Assembly: GCF_018860165.1 (NCBI RefSeq)
Contig: NZ_JAHKNG010000009.1
Location: 52,452-116,451, forward strand
DNA: 64,000 nucleotides
Source of the DNA: Paracoccus marinaquae
Lineage (GTDB): Bacteria; Pseudomonadota; Alphaproteobacteria; Rhodobacterales; Rhodobacteraceae
Direction: 5' to 3'
The notes beneath the pieces were generated by a model, which saw only the letters and a program-made list of their open reading frames with translations, ran no database searches and was not told the DNA's origin. Shown piece after piece: positions 43,001-50,917 of the stretch. The first letter of the stretch is position 1. Each line of letters opens with the position of its first letter. The position numbers and the translations under genes were made by a program.

Positions 43001-44580
43001 AGGTGGCCCGCCAGCCGATGAAGGATTACCTCGCGGCGGCCACCGCTCTGGTCAAGCAATATGCCTGGGCCTTCCCGGCCTTCAAGAAGCCCGAGGGCGT
43101 CACCAACCCGATGGAGATCGACCTCGGCGGGCTGACGGATGAGGAAAACGACGCCATCCTGGAATTCGCCTTCCACCGTTACTTCGAGGATTCCGGCCTC
43201 TTCGGAACCGTCGAGGAAATGCTGCCAAGAGTCGAACATCTGAAGGAAATCGGCGTAACTGAGATTGCCGCGCTGATCGATTACGGCATCCCGCGCGAAC
43301 AGGTTCTGGAAGGGCTGCGCCCGCTGGCCGAACTGCTGGCGCGAACCAATGCCGGCACCGCGCCCGCGCATGACGATTTCTCGATTGCGGCGCAGATCCG
43401 CCGCCACGACGTCAGCCATCTGCAATGCACGCCCTCGATGGCGCGGATGATCGCCATGAATGACGATGCCCGCTCGGCACTTGGCAAGATCCGGCATCTG
43501 ATGATCGGTGGCGAGGCGCTGTCGGGGTCGCTGGTCGCCGATCTGAACAAGGTCAGCCATGCCGGGATCGAGAACATGTATGGCCCGACCGAGACGACCA
43601 TCTGGTCGACCACCGCGACCGCCGATGCCGCCGAGCCCGTAGTCAATATCGGCACGCCCATCGCCAATACCCAGGTCTATGTGCTGGACGAGGCGATGCA
43701 GCCGCTGCCGGTCGGCGCGCCGGGCGAGTTGTGGATCGGCGGGGCAGGGGTCGCGCGCGGCTATCACCAGCGCGCGGACCTGACCGATGAGCGCTTCCTC
43801 CCGAACCCGTTCCATCCGGGCCGGATGTATCGCACCGGCGACCTGGTGCGCTGGCGTGCCGATGGGCGGCTGGAATTCCTCGGCCGCGCCGATCATCAGG
43901 TGAAGATGCGCGGCTACCGGATCGAGCTGGGCGAGATCGAGGCCGTGGCCGAGGGGCTGGCCGGCGTGCGTCAGGCGGTCGTCGTGGCGCGCGAGGATGT
44001 GCCGGGCGACATGCGGCTGGTGGCTTATGTCACCGGCGACAGCTGGCTTGAGACCGGGGCGCTGAAGGATCATCTGGCGGCGGCGCTGCCGGCGCATATG
44101 GTGCCCGCCCATGTGGTCAAGCTGCCGGAATTCCCGCTGACGCCGAACCGCAAGGTCGATCGCAAGGCGCTGCCCGCGCCCGCCGATGCCTCCGCGCCGG
44201 CCTCGGCCGTGGCCTATGTGGCGCCCGCGGTCGGTGTGCAGGCGACCATCGCGCAGGTCTGGTCGCGGATCCTGAACCGTCCGCAGATCGGGGCCAAGGA
44301 CAACTTCTTCGCGCTTGGCGGCCATTCGCTGCTGGCGGTGCAGGCCCATCGCGAAATCAGGCAGGCGCTTGGCGGCGGGGTGAAGCTGTCGATCACCGAT
44401 ATCTTCCAGTTCCCGACGCTTGAAGGGCTGGCGGGGCATCTTGGCGGCGCCGATGCGGCCAATAGTGGTGCCGAGCCCGCCCCGACCCTTTCCGGTGAGG
44501 GGGCCGAGGATCGTGCGGCGGCCCGCGCCAAGGCCATGTCCGACCGGCGTGCGCTGCGGGCCGGTCGCGGGCAGGGCTGA
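40018..44580 (+). CDS. NRPS starter module: formyltransferase - C-like remnant - A domain with inserted luciferase-like monooxygenase - PCP
   Basis: 1520 residues. Residues 1-190 are a methionyl-tRNA-formyltransferase-like domain with catalytic Asn89, His91 and Asp127/130 (VNFHDGPLPR, IDEGDILEQ), followed by its C-terminal barrel to about 310. Residues 320-520 resemble the back half of a condensation domain without any HHxxxDG. The A domain starts about 547; LIYTSGSTGRPKG near 667, FDISV with Asp716. A bacterial luciferase-like (MupA/Atu3671-type) flavin monooxygenase occupies about 754-1105. The A domain then resumes: MYGPTETTIW at 1187, YRTGDLVRWR, NRKVDRKAL. PCP Ser1437 lies in FFALGGHSLLAV. 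The hand-read specificity code, D-I-L-Q-M-G-M-I-W-K, is close to the glycine code. Likely role: load Gly, formylate it, oxidise it, pass it to the PKS. Confidence 0.93.
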   Translation: MTQSALFIGNESLLIQCAGQWRDRGHSVAAVLTRDPAIRHWAEEQGIRVLPHPETRDPGDLHYDWLFSVANLSLVPQALLDRAGRGAVNFHDGPLPRRAGLNTPAWAILQGDGQHGITWHLIEGDIDEGDILEQRLFDIAPDDTTLTLNTRCFEAAIDSFSAVIGQVESGLNRKGQDLSLRGYHARADRPEAAGALDFGGAREAASRLIRGLDHGDYANPLGLAKFEADGRVIAVRHVEPAEGYGAPGSVIAADAAGATVMFADGALRLTGLAALDGAEFDPTGLQGKTLSGPADRAALSAAIAAVAPGEGFWRRELKSFASAAIPLANHELGRGDWQSLPVQGGSGDLLAAAALLASTLAGGEAVDLALHDPSAPRAPGYLSGWVPLRADPGPAEDAAGLRARMAERLARARRHPAFALDLPLRDPGIQPLQMPQIGVAAAGDAPVTGTVLSLAPESGRLHYDASRLDAASAQLLAARLSHLAGAVAAGGRLADIPPMPEAEREQVVNGWNRTETAFPDICVHQAFEAQVARARGAVALTVEDRHLTYADLNERANRAAHVLRDMGVGPGTLVGIHTGRSEHLLVGTLAIMKAGGAYVPLDPAYPAERIALYIEDSGCPVIVTEAALSQGLPAHGAQLLVLDQDARLAGAAAGNPDSGVTTADLAYLIYTSGSTGRPKGVMLEHRNVANFFTGMDDRIRHDPAGVWLAVTSLSFDISVLELFYTLARGFRVVLMGDAERALVSGGAAVSDKPMDFSLFYWGNDDGVGREKYHLLLEGAKFADEHGFCAVWTPERHFHAFGGPYPNPSVTGAAVAAVTRNLEVRAGSCVAPLHHPIRIAEEWAVIDNLTNGRTGLAIASGWHPEDFVLRPENSPPENKPAMYKSIDILRRLWRGEKVAFPMAGGKMVDVLTQPRPVSDELGIWVTTAGNPATWKEAGELGAHVLTHLLGQSIDEVADKIGIYHKALRDSGRDPSKYRVTLMLHSFLAADRETAREVARQPMKDYLAAATALVKQYAWAFPAFKKPEGVTNPMEIDLGGLTDEENDAILEFAFHRYFEDSGLFGTVEEMLPRVEHLKEIGVTEIAALIDYGIPREQVLEGLRPLAELLARTNAGTAPAHDDFSIAAQIRRHDVSHLQCTPSMARMIAMNDDARSALGKIRHLMIGGEALSGSLVADLNKVSHAGIENMYGPTETTIWSTTATADAAEPVVNIGTPIANTQVYVLDEAMQPLPVGAPGELWIGGAGVARGYHQRADLTDERFLPNPFHPGRMYRTGDLVRWRADGRLEFLGRADHQVKMRGYRIELGEIEAVAEGLAGVRQAVVVAREDVPGDMRLVAYVTGDSWLETGALKDHLAAALPAHMVPAHVVKLPEFPLTPNRKVDRKALPAPADASAPASAVAYVAPAVGVQATIAQVWSRILNRPQIGAKDNFFALGGHSLLAVQAHREIRQALGGGVKLSITDIFQFPTLEGLAGHLGGADAANSGAEPAPTLSGEGAEDRAAARAKAMSDRRALRAGRGQG

Positions 44581-44583
44581 GAC

Positions 44584-45243
44584 ATGACCGGGCTGGTGCA
44601 GATGGCTGGCAGTCTTTTCCCCGACGGCGTCGGGGTGGGGCTTGTCACCATCGGCGCCGCCCCGCCTCTGTGGCCGGGCGAGGCACGGGCCGTCGCCGAG
44701 GCGGTCGCTCATCGTCAGGCGGAATTCGCCGCCGGGCGCGCCGCCGCCCGGCTTGCGCTGCTAGCCGCCGGACTGCCCGAGGCCGCCATTCCGGCCGGCG
44801 AGGATCGTGCGCCCCTCTGGCCCGAAGGCGTTGTCGGCAGCATCACCCATGGCGAGGACTGTGCCCTGGCGGTGGCGGCGCCGCAGGCGCTGGTGCAGGG
44901 GCTGGGTCTTGACGTCGAGCCCGATGCGCCGCTGCCCGATGACATTCTGTCCGAGATCTGCGACGGCGCGGAATGCGCCTGGATTGCCGGGCAGGTCGAG
45001 CCGCTCAGATGGGCGCGACTGATCTTTGTCGCCAAGGAGGCCGCGTTCAAGTGTCAGTACCCGCTCAGCCGGGCGATATTCGGCTTCGATGCCATGCATG
45101 TCACGGTCGATGCGGAATCCGGCGGGCTGATCGCCCGTTTCACCCGTGAAATTCCGCCATTCGCCGCAGGCAGCGCGCTTGAGGGGCGGTTCGTGCGGAC
45201 CGCCGGGCTGATTCTGGCCGGTTTCAGCCGGACGGGGGCCTGA
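44584..45243 (+). CDS. 4'-phosphopantetheinyl transferase (EntD/Sfp superfamily)
   Basis: 219 residues. Family motifs in order: GRAAARLAL at 51, the P-loop-like PLWPEGVVGSITHGEDCALA at 78-96, GLGLDVEPD with metal-binding Asp110 and Glu112, and FVAKEAAFK at 148-156 with the Lys/Glu catalytic pair. It transfers phosphopantetheine from CoA to carrier domains; obvious targets are Ser1792 of the PKS and Ser1437 of the NRPS. It starts 3 bases after the NRPS stop. Confidence 0.92.
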   Translation: MTGLVQMAGSLFPDGVGVGLVTIGAAPPLWPGEARAVAEAVAHRQAEFAAGRAAARLALLAAGLPEAAIPAGEDRAPLWPEGVVGSITHGEDCALAVAAPQALVQGLGLDVEPDAPLPDDILSEICDGAECAWIAGQVEPLRWARLIFVAKEAAFKCQYPLSRAIFGFDAMHVTVDAESGGLIARFTREIPPFAAGSALEGRFVRTAGLILAGFSRTGA

Positions 45244-45267
45244 GTTGGCGTGCCGGGCGGGGTGCAT

Positions 45268-46239
45268 ATGAACCGGCGGCTGAGCCTACTTGGCGGTTTC
45301 GCGCTGCTGGGGCTGGTGTCGCTGGGTGCCGGGATGGCGGTCCGCCGCCGCCGGGCGCGGGTGCCCGAGCCCCTGCCGCAGATGCCCGCCGGGGAGTTTG
45401 CCGCGGCGCATGTGCCGCTGGCCGCGCCGCAGGGGCCGCTGCGCGTCTATCATCTGGGCCACAGCCTTGTCGGGCGCGACATGCCGGCGATGCTGGCCCA
45501 ACTGGCGCCCGAGGGGCATGACTACGCGTCGCAACTGGGTTGGGGAACCTCGCTTCGGGCGCATTGGCTGGGGCCGGACGAGGTGGCGGGCTTCGCCGAG
45601 GAAAACGCCAGTCCCGCATTCCGACCCGTGCGCGAGGCGATCGGCAGCGGCGCGTATGACGCGCTGATCCTGACCGAGATGCTGGAACTGCGCGATGCCA
45701 TAAAATGGCAGGGCAGCGGCAACTATCTGGCGGAATGGGCGCGTCTTGGCCGCCTCGCCCGACCCGATCTGCGGGTCTATCTCTATGAGACCTGGCATCA
45801 ACTGGATGACAAGGCGGGCTGGCTTCAGCGGATCGACGGCGATGCCGTCTCGCTGTGGCAGGACGAGGTGATGCGCCGGGCGATGGCGGCCGAGGGCGTC
45901 GGCACCATCTACCGCATTCCCGGCGGCCCGGTATTGGCGGCCGTTGCCCGGGCCGCGGAGGCGGGCGAGTTGCCGGGCGTCAGCAGCCGCGAGGATCTGT
46001 TTGCGCGCACGCCCGAGGGAGCGGTGGACCCGATCCATGTCGGCGATCTGGGGAACTATGTCGTCGCCCTGACGCATTACGCGGTGCTGTATCAGCGCAG
46101 CCCCGAAGGGCTGCCGGCGCAGCTGACCCGCGCCGATGGCAGCCCGGCACAGGCTTTCGATCCAAGGGCGGCCGCCCGTGTGCAGCAACTGGTCTGGCAG
46201 TTTGTGTCCAGCGATCCGCTGACGGGGATCGGGCCATGA
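45268..46239 (+). CDS. Membrane-anchored SGNH-like hydrolase
   Basis: 323 residues from ATG 45268 (GGGCGGGG upstream); a GTG at 45250 would add six. An N-terminal hydrophobic helix (LLGGFALLGLVSLGAGM) followed by RRRRAR suggests membrane anchoring. RVYHLGHSLVGRDMPAML with Ser66 resembles the SGNH block I, and DPIHVGDLGNYVVAL near 254-268 supplies the D-x-x-H of block V. Such enzymes deacylate or acylate glycans or lipids. The assignment rests on these two motifs. Overlaps the next gene as ATGA. Confidence 0.6.
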   Translation: MNRRLSLLGGFALLGLVSLGAGMAVRRRRARVPEPLPQMPAGEFAAAHVPLAAPQGPLRVYHLGHSLVGRDMPAMLAQLAPEGHDYASQLGWGTSLRAHWLGPDEVAGFAEENASPAFRPVREAIGSGAYDALILTEMLELRDAIKWQGSGNYLAEWARLGRLARPDLRVYLYETWHQLDDKAGWLQRIDGDAVSLWQDEVMRRAMAAEGVGTIYRIPGGPVLAAVARAAEAGELPGVSSREDLFARTPEGAVDPIHVGDLGNYVVALTHYAVLYQRSPEGLPAQLTRADGSPAQAFDPRAAARVQQLVWQFVSSDPLTGIGP

Positions 46240-48758
46240 TGGGATACGCCCTGCTGGCCGACATCCTGTTCATCGGCCTCGGGATGTTCAGCCCCGAGGT
46301 GCCGCAGATGGTGGAAGCCGCCGGGCGCATGCGCGGCGCCGATACCGTGGTCGACACGCGCGGGGCGCCGGAGGGGCCATTGGCCTATCACTGGATCAAT
46401 GCCGCGGCGGGTCCGGGGGTGGATCCGCGTGCGGCGCTGGCGACCGGCAAGAACCATCAGGTGGTGATGACCGAGACCCTGCCGCTGACCGACAGTCTCG
46501 CCCGGCATCGCAGCGTCGAATATGCCGCCCAGTTTCGCAATCTCGCACTGCGCGGCAATCCGGAGACCGAGACCTATCTCTATGAGGGCTGGCCAGCCCT
46601 GACCGTGCTGGACCATGAGGCCTGGCGACGGCGCGTGGCAGCCGACGGTCTGGTCTGGCAGGCTTTTGTCGATGCGGTGAACGATCAGGCCAGAGGGGCC
46701 CCGGACGCCCCGCCGATGCAACTGATCCCGCTGGCGCAGGGGCTTCTGGCCCTGGACCGCGCGATCGAGGCCGGCGAGGTTCCGGGACTGGACGATCTGG
46801 ATCAGCTGTTCAGCGACGATCGGCGGCTGAACAGCCGCGGCAACTACTTCGCGGCGATGCTGCTTCATGCCGCGCTGAGCGGCTCGGACCCCTCGGGCCT
46901 GCCGGTCTGGCTGGGCCGCAACCGCCCCGCGACTCTGGACGAGGCGGTGACCGAACCGATGGCCCAGGCGATGCAGCGGGTCGCCCTCAAGGTGGTTGTC
47001 TCCGCCTCCGGCGGCATTTCCGGCGATCGCGAAACGCTGCGGCGGGCGAGGATGCTGGTCCAGAACTCCATCTCCGATGACGGTGGCTGGTCGGGCTGGC
47101 AGGATCCGAACGAGTCGTACCTGACCGGGATCGAGCAGCGCGGGATCGGCTTCAACCTGTCGGGTGTCAGCGACTGGTCGGGCTCGCAACCGTTTCTTGA
47201 CCTGTTCAAGACCGCAAGGCCGTGGCTCGGGCATCTGCCGGGACAGTGGGGCGGCTTCGAAGAGGCTGCGATGCGCGAAGGCGGCTATCTGGACGAATAT
47301 GGCTGGCCCCTGCGGATGCCGCCCGAGGTGACCCATCTCAGTACGGTGATCCTGTCCGGAATGGACGCCCGGGCGATTTCGAGCGCGGGGCGCTATGTTC
47401 TGCGCTATCGCGGCAAGGGCCGGATCGAACTTGGCGGTGATCTGGCCCGGAACGTCACCTACGAGGACGGCCGCATCGGTTTCGACTTTACGCCCGGCGA
47501 AGGCAGCGTGTCGATCACGCTGCGCATCATCGATCCCGGGGATCCGATCCGGGAGATCAGCGTGGTCCGGCAGGACCGTCTGGCGCTGGCCGATTCCGGG
47601 CAGATCTTCGAGCCCGATTTTCTGGCCCGGCTTCGCGGGGCCGAGATCCTGCGCTTCATGGACTGGGGGCGCACCAACAACTCCAATCTCGTCACCGCCG
47701 GGGATCTGCCCTCGGTCGGCGACTATGTCTGGAGCACCGACCGGGGCGTTCCGCCGGAAGTGATGGTGGCGCTGGCCAACGAACTGGACCTCGACCCGTG
47801 GTTCACGATCCCGCATCTGGCCGATGACGATCTGGTGCGTGAATATGCAAGGCGTGTGCGTGACAATCTCGAACCCGGCCGCCGCGCATGGGTCGAGTTC
47901 TCGAACGAAATCTGGAACGGCTCTTTCGCCCAGAACCGATGGGCCGAGGAGATGGCGCAGGCCGCATGGGGTGTCAGCGGGGCGGCGAGGCAATACGGGG
48001 CCTGGCGGGCGGCGCAGGTGGCTGACATCTGGGCCGAGGAATTTGCCCCCTCGGCTGTCGGTCGTCTGGTTCGGGTGGTTGCAACCTTCACCGGCTGGCC
48101 GGGGAGCGAGGAGGACATGCTGAATGCGCCGGCCTGGAAGGCCGCCGATCCGGACGGCTGGAACCCACTGGCCAAGCATTTCGATGCCTATGCCGTGACC
48201 GGCTATTTCTACGCCAATCTCGAGGATCCCGATCGGCTTTCGCTGTTGCGCGAGGTCCTGGCGGAAAGCCGCGCCGATGCCGAGCGGCGGGCGGCGGCGA
48301 GCGGTCTGACGGGTGCGGCGGGCGAGGCCTTCGTCCGGCAGCATCGTTTCGATCAGGCGCTCGACAGCTGGGTTGCCGAGTTGCGCAATGGCGCCCTGAG
48401 CGGCAAGGCCGAAGGCTCGGTCGACTGGGTCGTCAGGGATCTGTTTCGCAAGCATCGCCGCGCCGCCGCCAGATACGATCTTGAACTGGTCATGTATGAG
48501 GGCGGCAGCCATGTCCTGACCCCGGATACCGAGCGGGACGATCAGGAACTGAACGACTTCATCTCGGTGCTGGACTATTCGTCGGGCATGGGCAACCTCT
48601 ACCGGCGGCTGATCGCGGGCTGGAGGGAGGTCAGCGATCATCCCTTCAACTTCTACACGGCGATCGACCGCCCCTCCGGTTTCGGCAGCTGGGGCGTGCT
48701 GCGCTATCTGGATGACAGGAATCCCCGCTGGGATGCGGTTTCGGAGCCTGATGAATGA
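46236..48758 (+). CDS. Large SGNH-like / glycoside-hydrolase-like protein
   Basis: 840 residues from ATG 46236. The N-terminal 230 residues parallel the preceding protein (LADILFIGLGMFSPE, LNSRGNYFAAMLLHAALSG) but lack clear SGNH catalytic residues, so this half may be a degenerate copy. From about 250, GGWSGWQDPNESYLTGIEQRG begins a beta-sandwich-like region, then a TIM-barrel-like domain with ILRFMDWGRTNNSN and AWVEFSNEIWNGSF, where Glu558 is the probable acid/base of a clan-A-like glycoside hydrolase, and later MYEGGSHVL. No signal peptide is evident. It may trim or attach a glycan made by the neighbouring transferases. Overlaps GT2 by ATGA. Confidence 0.6.
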   Translation: MMGYALLADILFIGLGMFSPEVPQMVEAAGRMRGADTVVDTRGAPEGPLAYHWINAAAGPGVDPRAALATGKNHQVVMTETLPLTDSLARHRSVEYAAQFRNLALRGNPETETYLYEGWPALTVLDHEAWRRRVAADGLVWQAFVDAVNDQARGAPDAPPMQLIPLAQGLLALDRAIEAGEVPGLDDLDQLFSDDRRLNSRGNYFAAMLLHAALSGSDPSGLPVWLGRNRPATLDEAVTEPMAQAMQRVALKVVVSASGGISGDRETLRRARMLVQNSISDDGGWSGWQDPNESYLTGIEQRGIGFNLSGVSDWSGSQPFLDLFKTARPWLGHLPGQWGGFEEAAMREGGYLDEYGWPLRMPPEVTHLSTVILSGMDARAISSAGRYVLRYRGKGRIELGGDLARNVTYEDGRIGFDFTPGEGSVSITLRIIDPGDPIREISVVRQDRLALADSGQIFEPDFLARLRGAEILRFMDWGRTNNSNLVTAGDLPSVGDYVWSTDRGVPPEVMVALANELDLDPWFTIPHLADDDLVREYARRVRDNLEPGRRAWVEFSNEIWNGSFAQNRWAEEMAQAAWGVSGAARQYGAWRAAQVADIWAEEFAPSAVGRLVRVVATFTGWPGSEEDMLNAPAWKAADPDGWNPLAKHFDAYAVTGYFYANLEDPDRLSLLREVLAESRADAERRAAASGLTGAAGEAFVRQHRFDQALDSWVAELRNGALSGKAEGSVDWVVRDLFRKHRRAAARYDLELVMYEGGSHVLTPDTERDDQELNDFISVLDYSSGMGNLYRRLIAGWREVSDHPFNFYTAIDRPSGFGSWGVLRYLDDRNPRWDAVSEPDE

Positions 48759-49600
48759 GTCCCCCCACAGCGCTGAGCGTGATCCTTCCGGCAAGCAATG
48801 AGGAAGCCTATCTGGGCGCCTGTCTCGGGGCGCTGCTGGCCGGCGATCCCGTGCCGGGCGGGGCCGAGGTGATCGTGGTGGCCAATGGCTGTCGCGACCG
48901 GACCGCCGAGATTGCGCGCGACCTTGCCGCGACGGCTGCCGATGCCGGCTGGCGGCTTCAGGTCATCGAGCGGGCCGAGGGTGACAAGATCGGGGCGCTG
49001 AATGCCGGCGATGCCGCCGCGACCGGTCCTGTCCGGGCCTATCTGGATGCCGATGTGACGGTCAGCCCGCCGCTGATGGCCGCATTGACGCGGGCGCTTC
49101 TGGCGGCGCCGGGGCCGGCCTATGCCAGTGGCCGGGCGGTGATCCCGCGCCCCGAAAGCGCGATCACCCGCGCCTATGCCCGGCTCTGGCAGCGGCTGCC
49201 CTTCGTCAGCAGCGTGGCGCCCGGCTATGGCCTGTTCGCGGTCAATGCGGCTGGCCGCGCCCGTTGGGGCACGTTTCCCCGGATCATTTCGGATGATACC
49301 TTCGTGCGGCTGCAATTCGCACCCGCGGAACGGATTGGCCTGCCCGCGACCTATGACTGGCCGATGGTCGAGGGATGGTCGCGGCTGGTCCGGGTCCGCC
49401 GCCGTCAGGATGCGGGTGTGGCCGAAATCGCCGGGCGCTGGCCCCATCTGCTGGAAAACGAGGGCAAGGCGCCGTTCGGGCCGGCAGCTGCGGCCCGGCT
49501 GGCACTGGGCGATCCGGTGGGATTCTCGGTCTATGCAGCGGTCTCCGTGGCGGTGCGCATGGGCCGTGGCCGTCCGGCCGGCTGGACGCGGGGGCGATGA
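48755..49600 (+). CDS. GT2 glycosyltransferase
   Basis: 281 residues. GT-A fold: LSVILPASNEEAYLGACLGAL, VANGCRDRTAEIARDLA, KIGALNAGDAAATG, AYLDADVTVSP (DxD-type Asp pair), and IISDDTFVRLQF as the acceptor-side motif. A C-terminal hydrophobic stretch is short. The style resembles polysaccharide glycosyltransferases using nucleotide sugars. Overlaps the previous gene (ATGA). Confidence 0.85.
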   Translation: MSPPTALSVILPASNEEAYLGACLGALLAGDPVPGGAEVIVVANGCRDRTAEIARDLAATAADAGWRLQVIERAEGDKIGALNAGDAAATGPVRAYLDADVTVSPPLMAALTRALLAAPGPAYASGRAVIPRPESAITRAYARLWQRLPFVSSVAPGYGLFAVNAAGRARWGTFPRIISDDTFVRLQFAPAERIGLPATYDWPMVEGWSRLVRVRRRQDAGVAEIAGRWPHLLENEGKAPFGPAAAARLALGDPVGFSVYAAVSVAVRMGRGRPAGWTRGR

Positions 49601-49684
49601 TGATGTGGGCAGGTTCAGCCGGTGACGGCTTGCACCTGCCCGTCGAACGCGGCAGGCGGGTTCGACCGCCGGTCGCGCCATGAA

Positions 49685-50917
49685 ATGAGGTCGGACTTGC
49701 GTATCGGTTACCTGTTGAACACCTATCCCCAGCCCAGCGTCACCTTCATCCGCCGCGAGGTCCAGGCGCTTGAACGTCGGGGCGTCGAGGTCCATCGCTT
49801 CGCCATGCGCAGCGACCGTGCCGGACTGGTCGATCCCGCCGATATCGCCGAATACGGGCGCACGGAACTGGTGCTGGCGGCCGGCGGGCGACGGCTGCTG
49901 GCCGATACGCTGCGGCTGCTGCTGCGACGTCCGGCGGCGTTCAGGGGGGCGCTGGCCTCGGCCTGGCGCATGGGCGGACTATCCGCCCGCGGACGGCTGC
50001 GGCACCTGATCTATCTGGCCGAGGCGGCCCATGTGACCCGCCGCGCGGACGAACTGGGGCTGGAGCATCTGCACGCGCATTTCGGCACCAATCCGGCGGC
50101 CGTCGTGGCGCTGATCCGTCGTCTGGGCGGGCCGGGATACAGCTTCACGGTTCACGGCCCCGAGGAGTTCGACAGCCCGCAGGCGCTGAGCCTTGCCGAA
50201 AAGGTGGGCGGGGCGGATCTGACCGTGGCGATTTCCTCGCATGGCCGAAGCCAGCTGATGCGTTGGGCCGCCTATCGGGACTGGCCGCGCATCGCGGTGG
50301 TGCATTGCGGGATCGAGCCGGCCCGGTTTCCGGAGCCCGCGCCGATGCCGCCCGGTCCGCCCGACGGACCCCTGCGGCTGGTCTGCATCGGCCGTTTCGT
50401 CGAGCAGAAGGGCCAGTTGCTGCTGCCCGAGGCGATGGCCATTGCCCGCCGCAGGGGGGTGGATGTCCATCTGACGCTGGTCGGCGACGGCGCGATGCGG
50501 ACCGAGATCGAGGCCGCAATCGCCGCGCATGGGGTCGGCGATGCGGTCAGCCTGACCGGCTGGCTGGACGAGGCCGGGGTGCGCCGGGCGCTGTCGGAAA
50601 GTCACGCGCTGGTCCTGCCCAGCTTTGCCGAGGGGCTGCCGATGGTGGTGATGGAGGCCATGGCCGGCGGTCGGGCCGTGATCGCCACCCATATCGCCGG
50701 CAATCCCGAACTGGTGGTGCCGGGGCAGACCGGCTGGCTGGTGCCGGCGGGGGATGTCGAAGCACTGGCCGAGGGGATACGCCTCGCGGCCTCAACTCCG
50801 GCCGAGACCCTGGTGCAAATGGGGCTGGCGGGGCGCGCGCGCGTGCTGCAGCGCCATGACATTGACCGCGAAGCCGCCCGGCTGGCCCGCCTGATCGAGG
50901 AAACGATACGCCGATGA
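49685..50917 (+). CDS. GT4 glycosyltransferase
   Basis: 410 residues from ATG 49685. GT-B fold: IGYLLNTYPQPSVTFIRREV at the N-terminus, HLHAHFGTNPAAVVALIRR, TVHGPEEFDSPQ, and the C-terminal nucleotide-sugar site VCIGRFVEQKGQLLLPEAM, LVGDGAMRTEIEA and LPSFAEGLPMVVMEAMAGG, with the EX7E-type Glu pair. Typical of exopolysaccharide or lipid-linked glycan assembly on the cytoplasmic face. The open frame upstream to 49622 is not GT-like. Overlaps the flippase gene. Confidence 0.9.
   Translation: MRSDLRIGYLLNTYPQPSVTFIRREVQALERRGVEVHRFAMRSDRAGLVDPADIAEYGRTELVLAAGGRRLLADTLRLLLRRPAAFRGALASAWRMGGLSARGRLRHLIYLAEAAHVTRRADELGLEHLHAHFGTNPAAVVALIRRLGGPGYSFTVHGPEEFDSPQALSLAEKVGGADLTVAISSHGRSQLMRWAAYRDWPRIAVVHCGIEPARFPEPAPMPPGPPDGPLRLVCIGRFVEQKGQLLLPEAMAIARRRGVDVHLTLVGDGAMRTEIEAAIAAHGVGDAVSLTGWLDEAGVRRALSESHALVLPSFAEGLPMVVMEAMAGGRAVIATHIAGNPELVVPGQTGWLVPAGDVEALAEGIRLAASTPAETLVQMGLAGRARVLQRHDIDREAARLARLIEETIRR

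Noticed and set aside
45250..45267. GTG at 45250 as the start of the SGNH-like gene
   Set aside because: The ATG at 45268 has a better-spaced GGGCGGGG ribosome-binding site and the extra residues add nothing to the leader helix.
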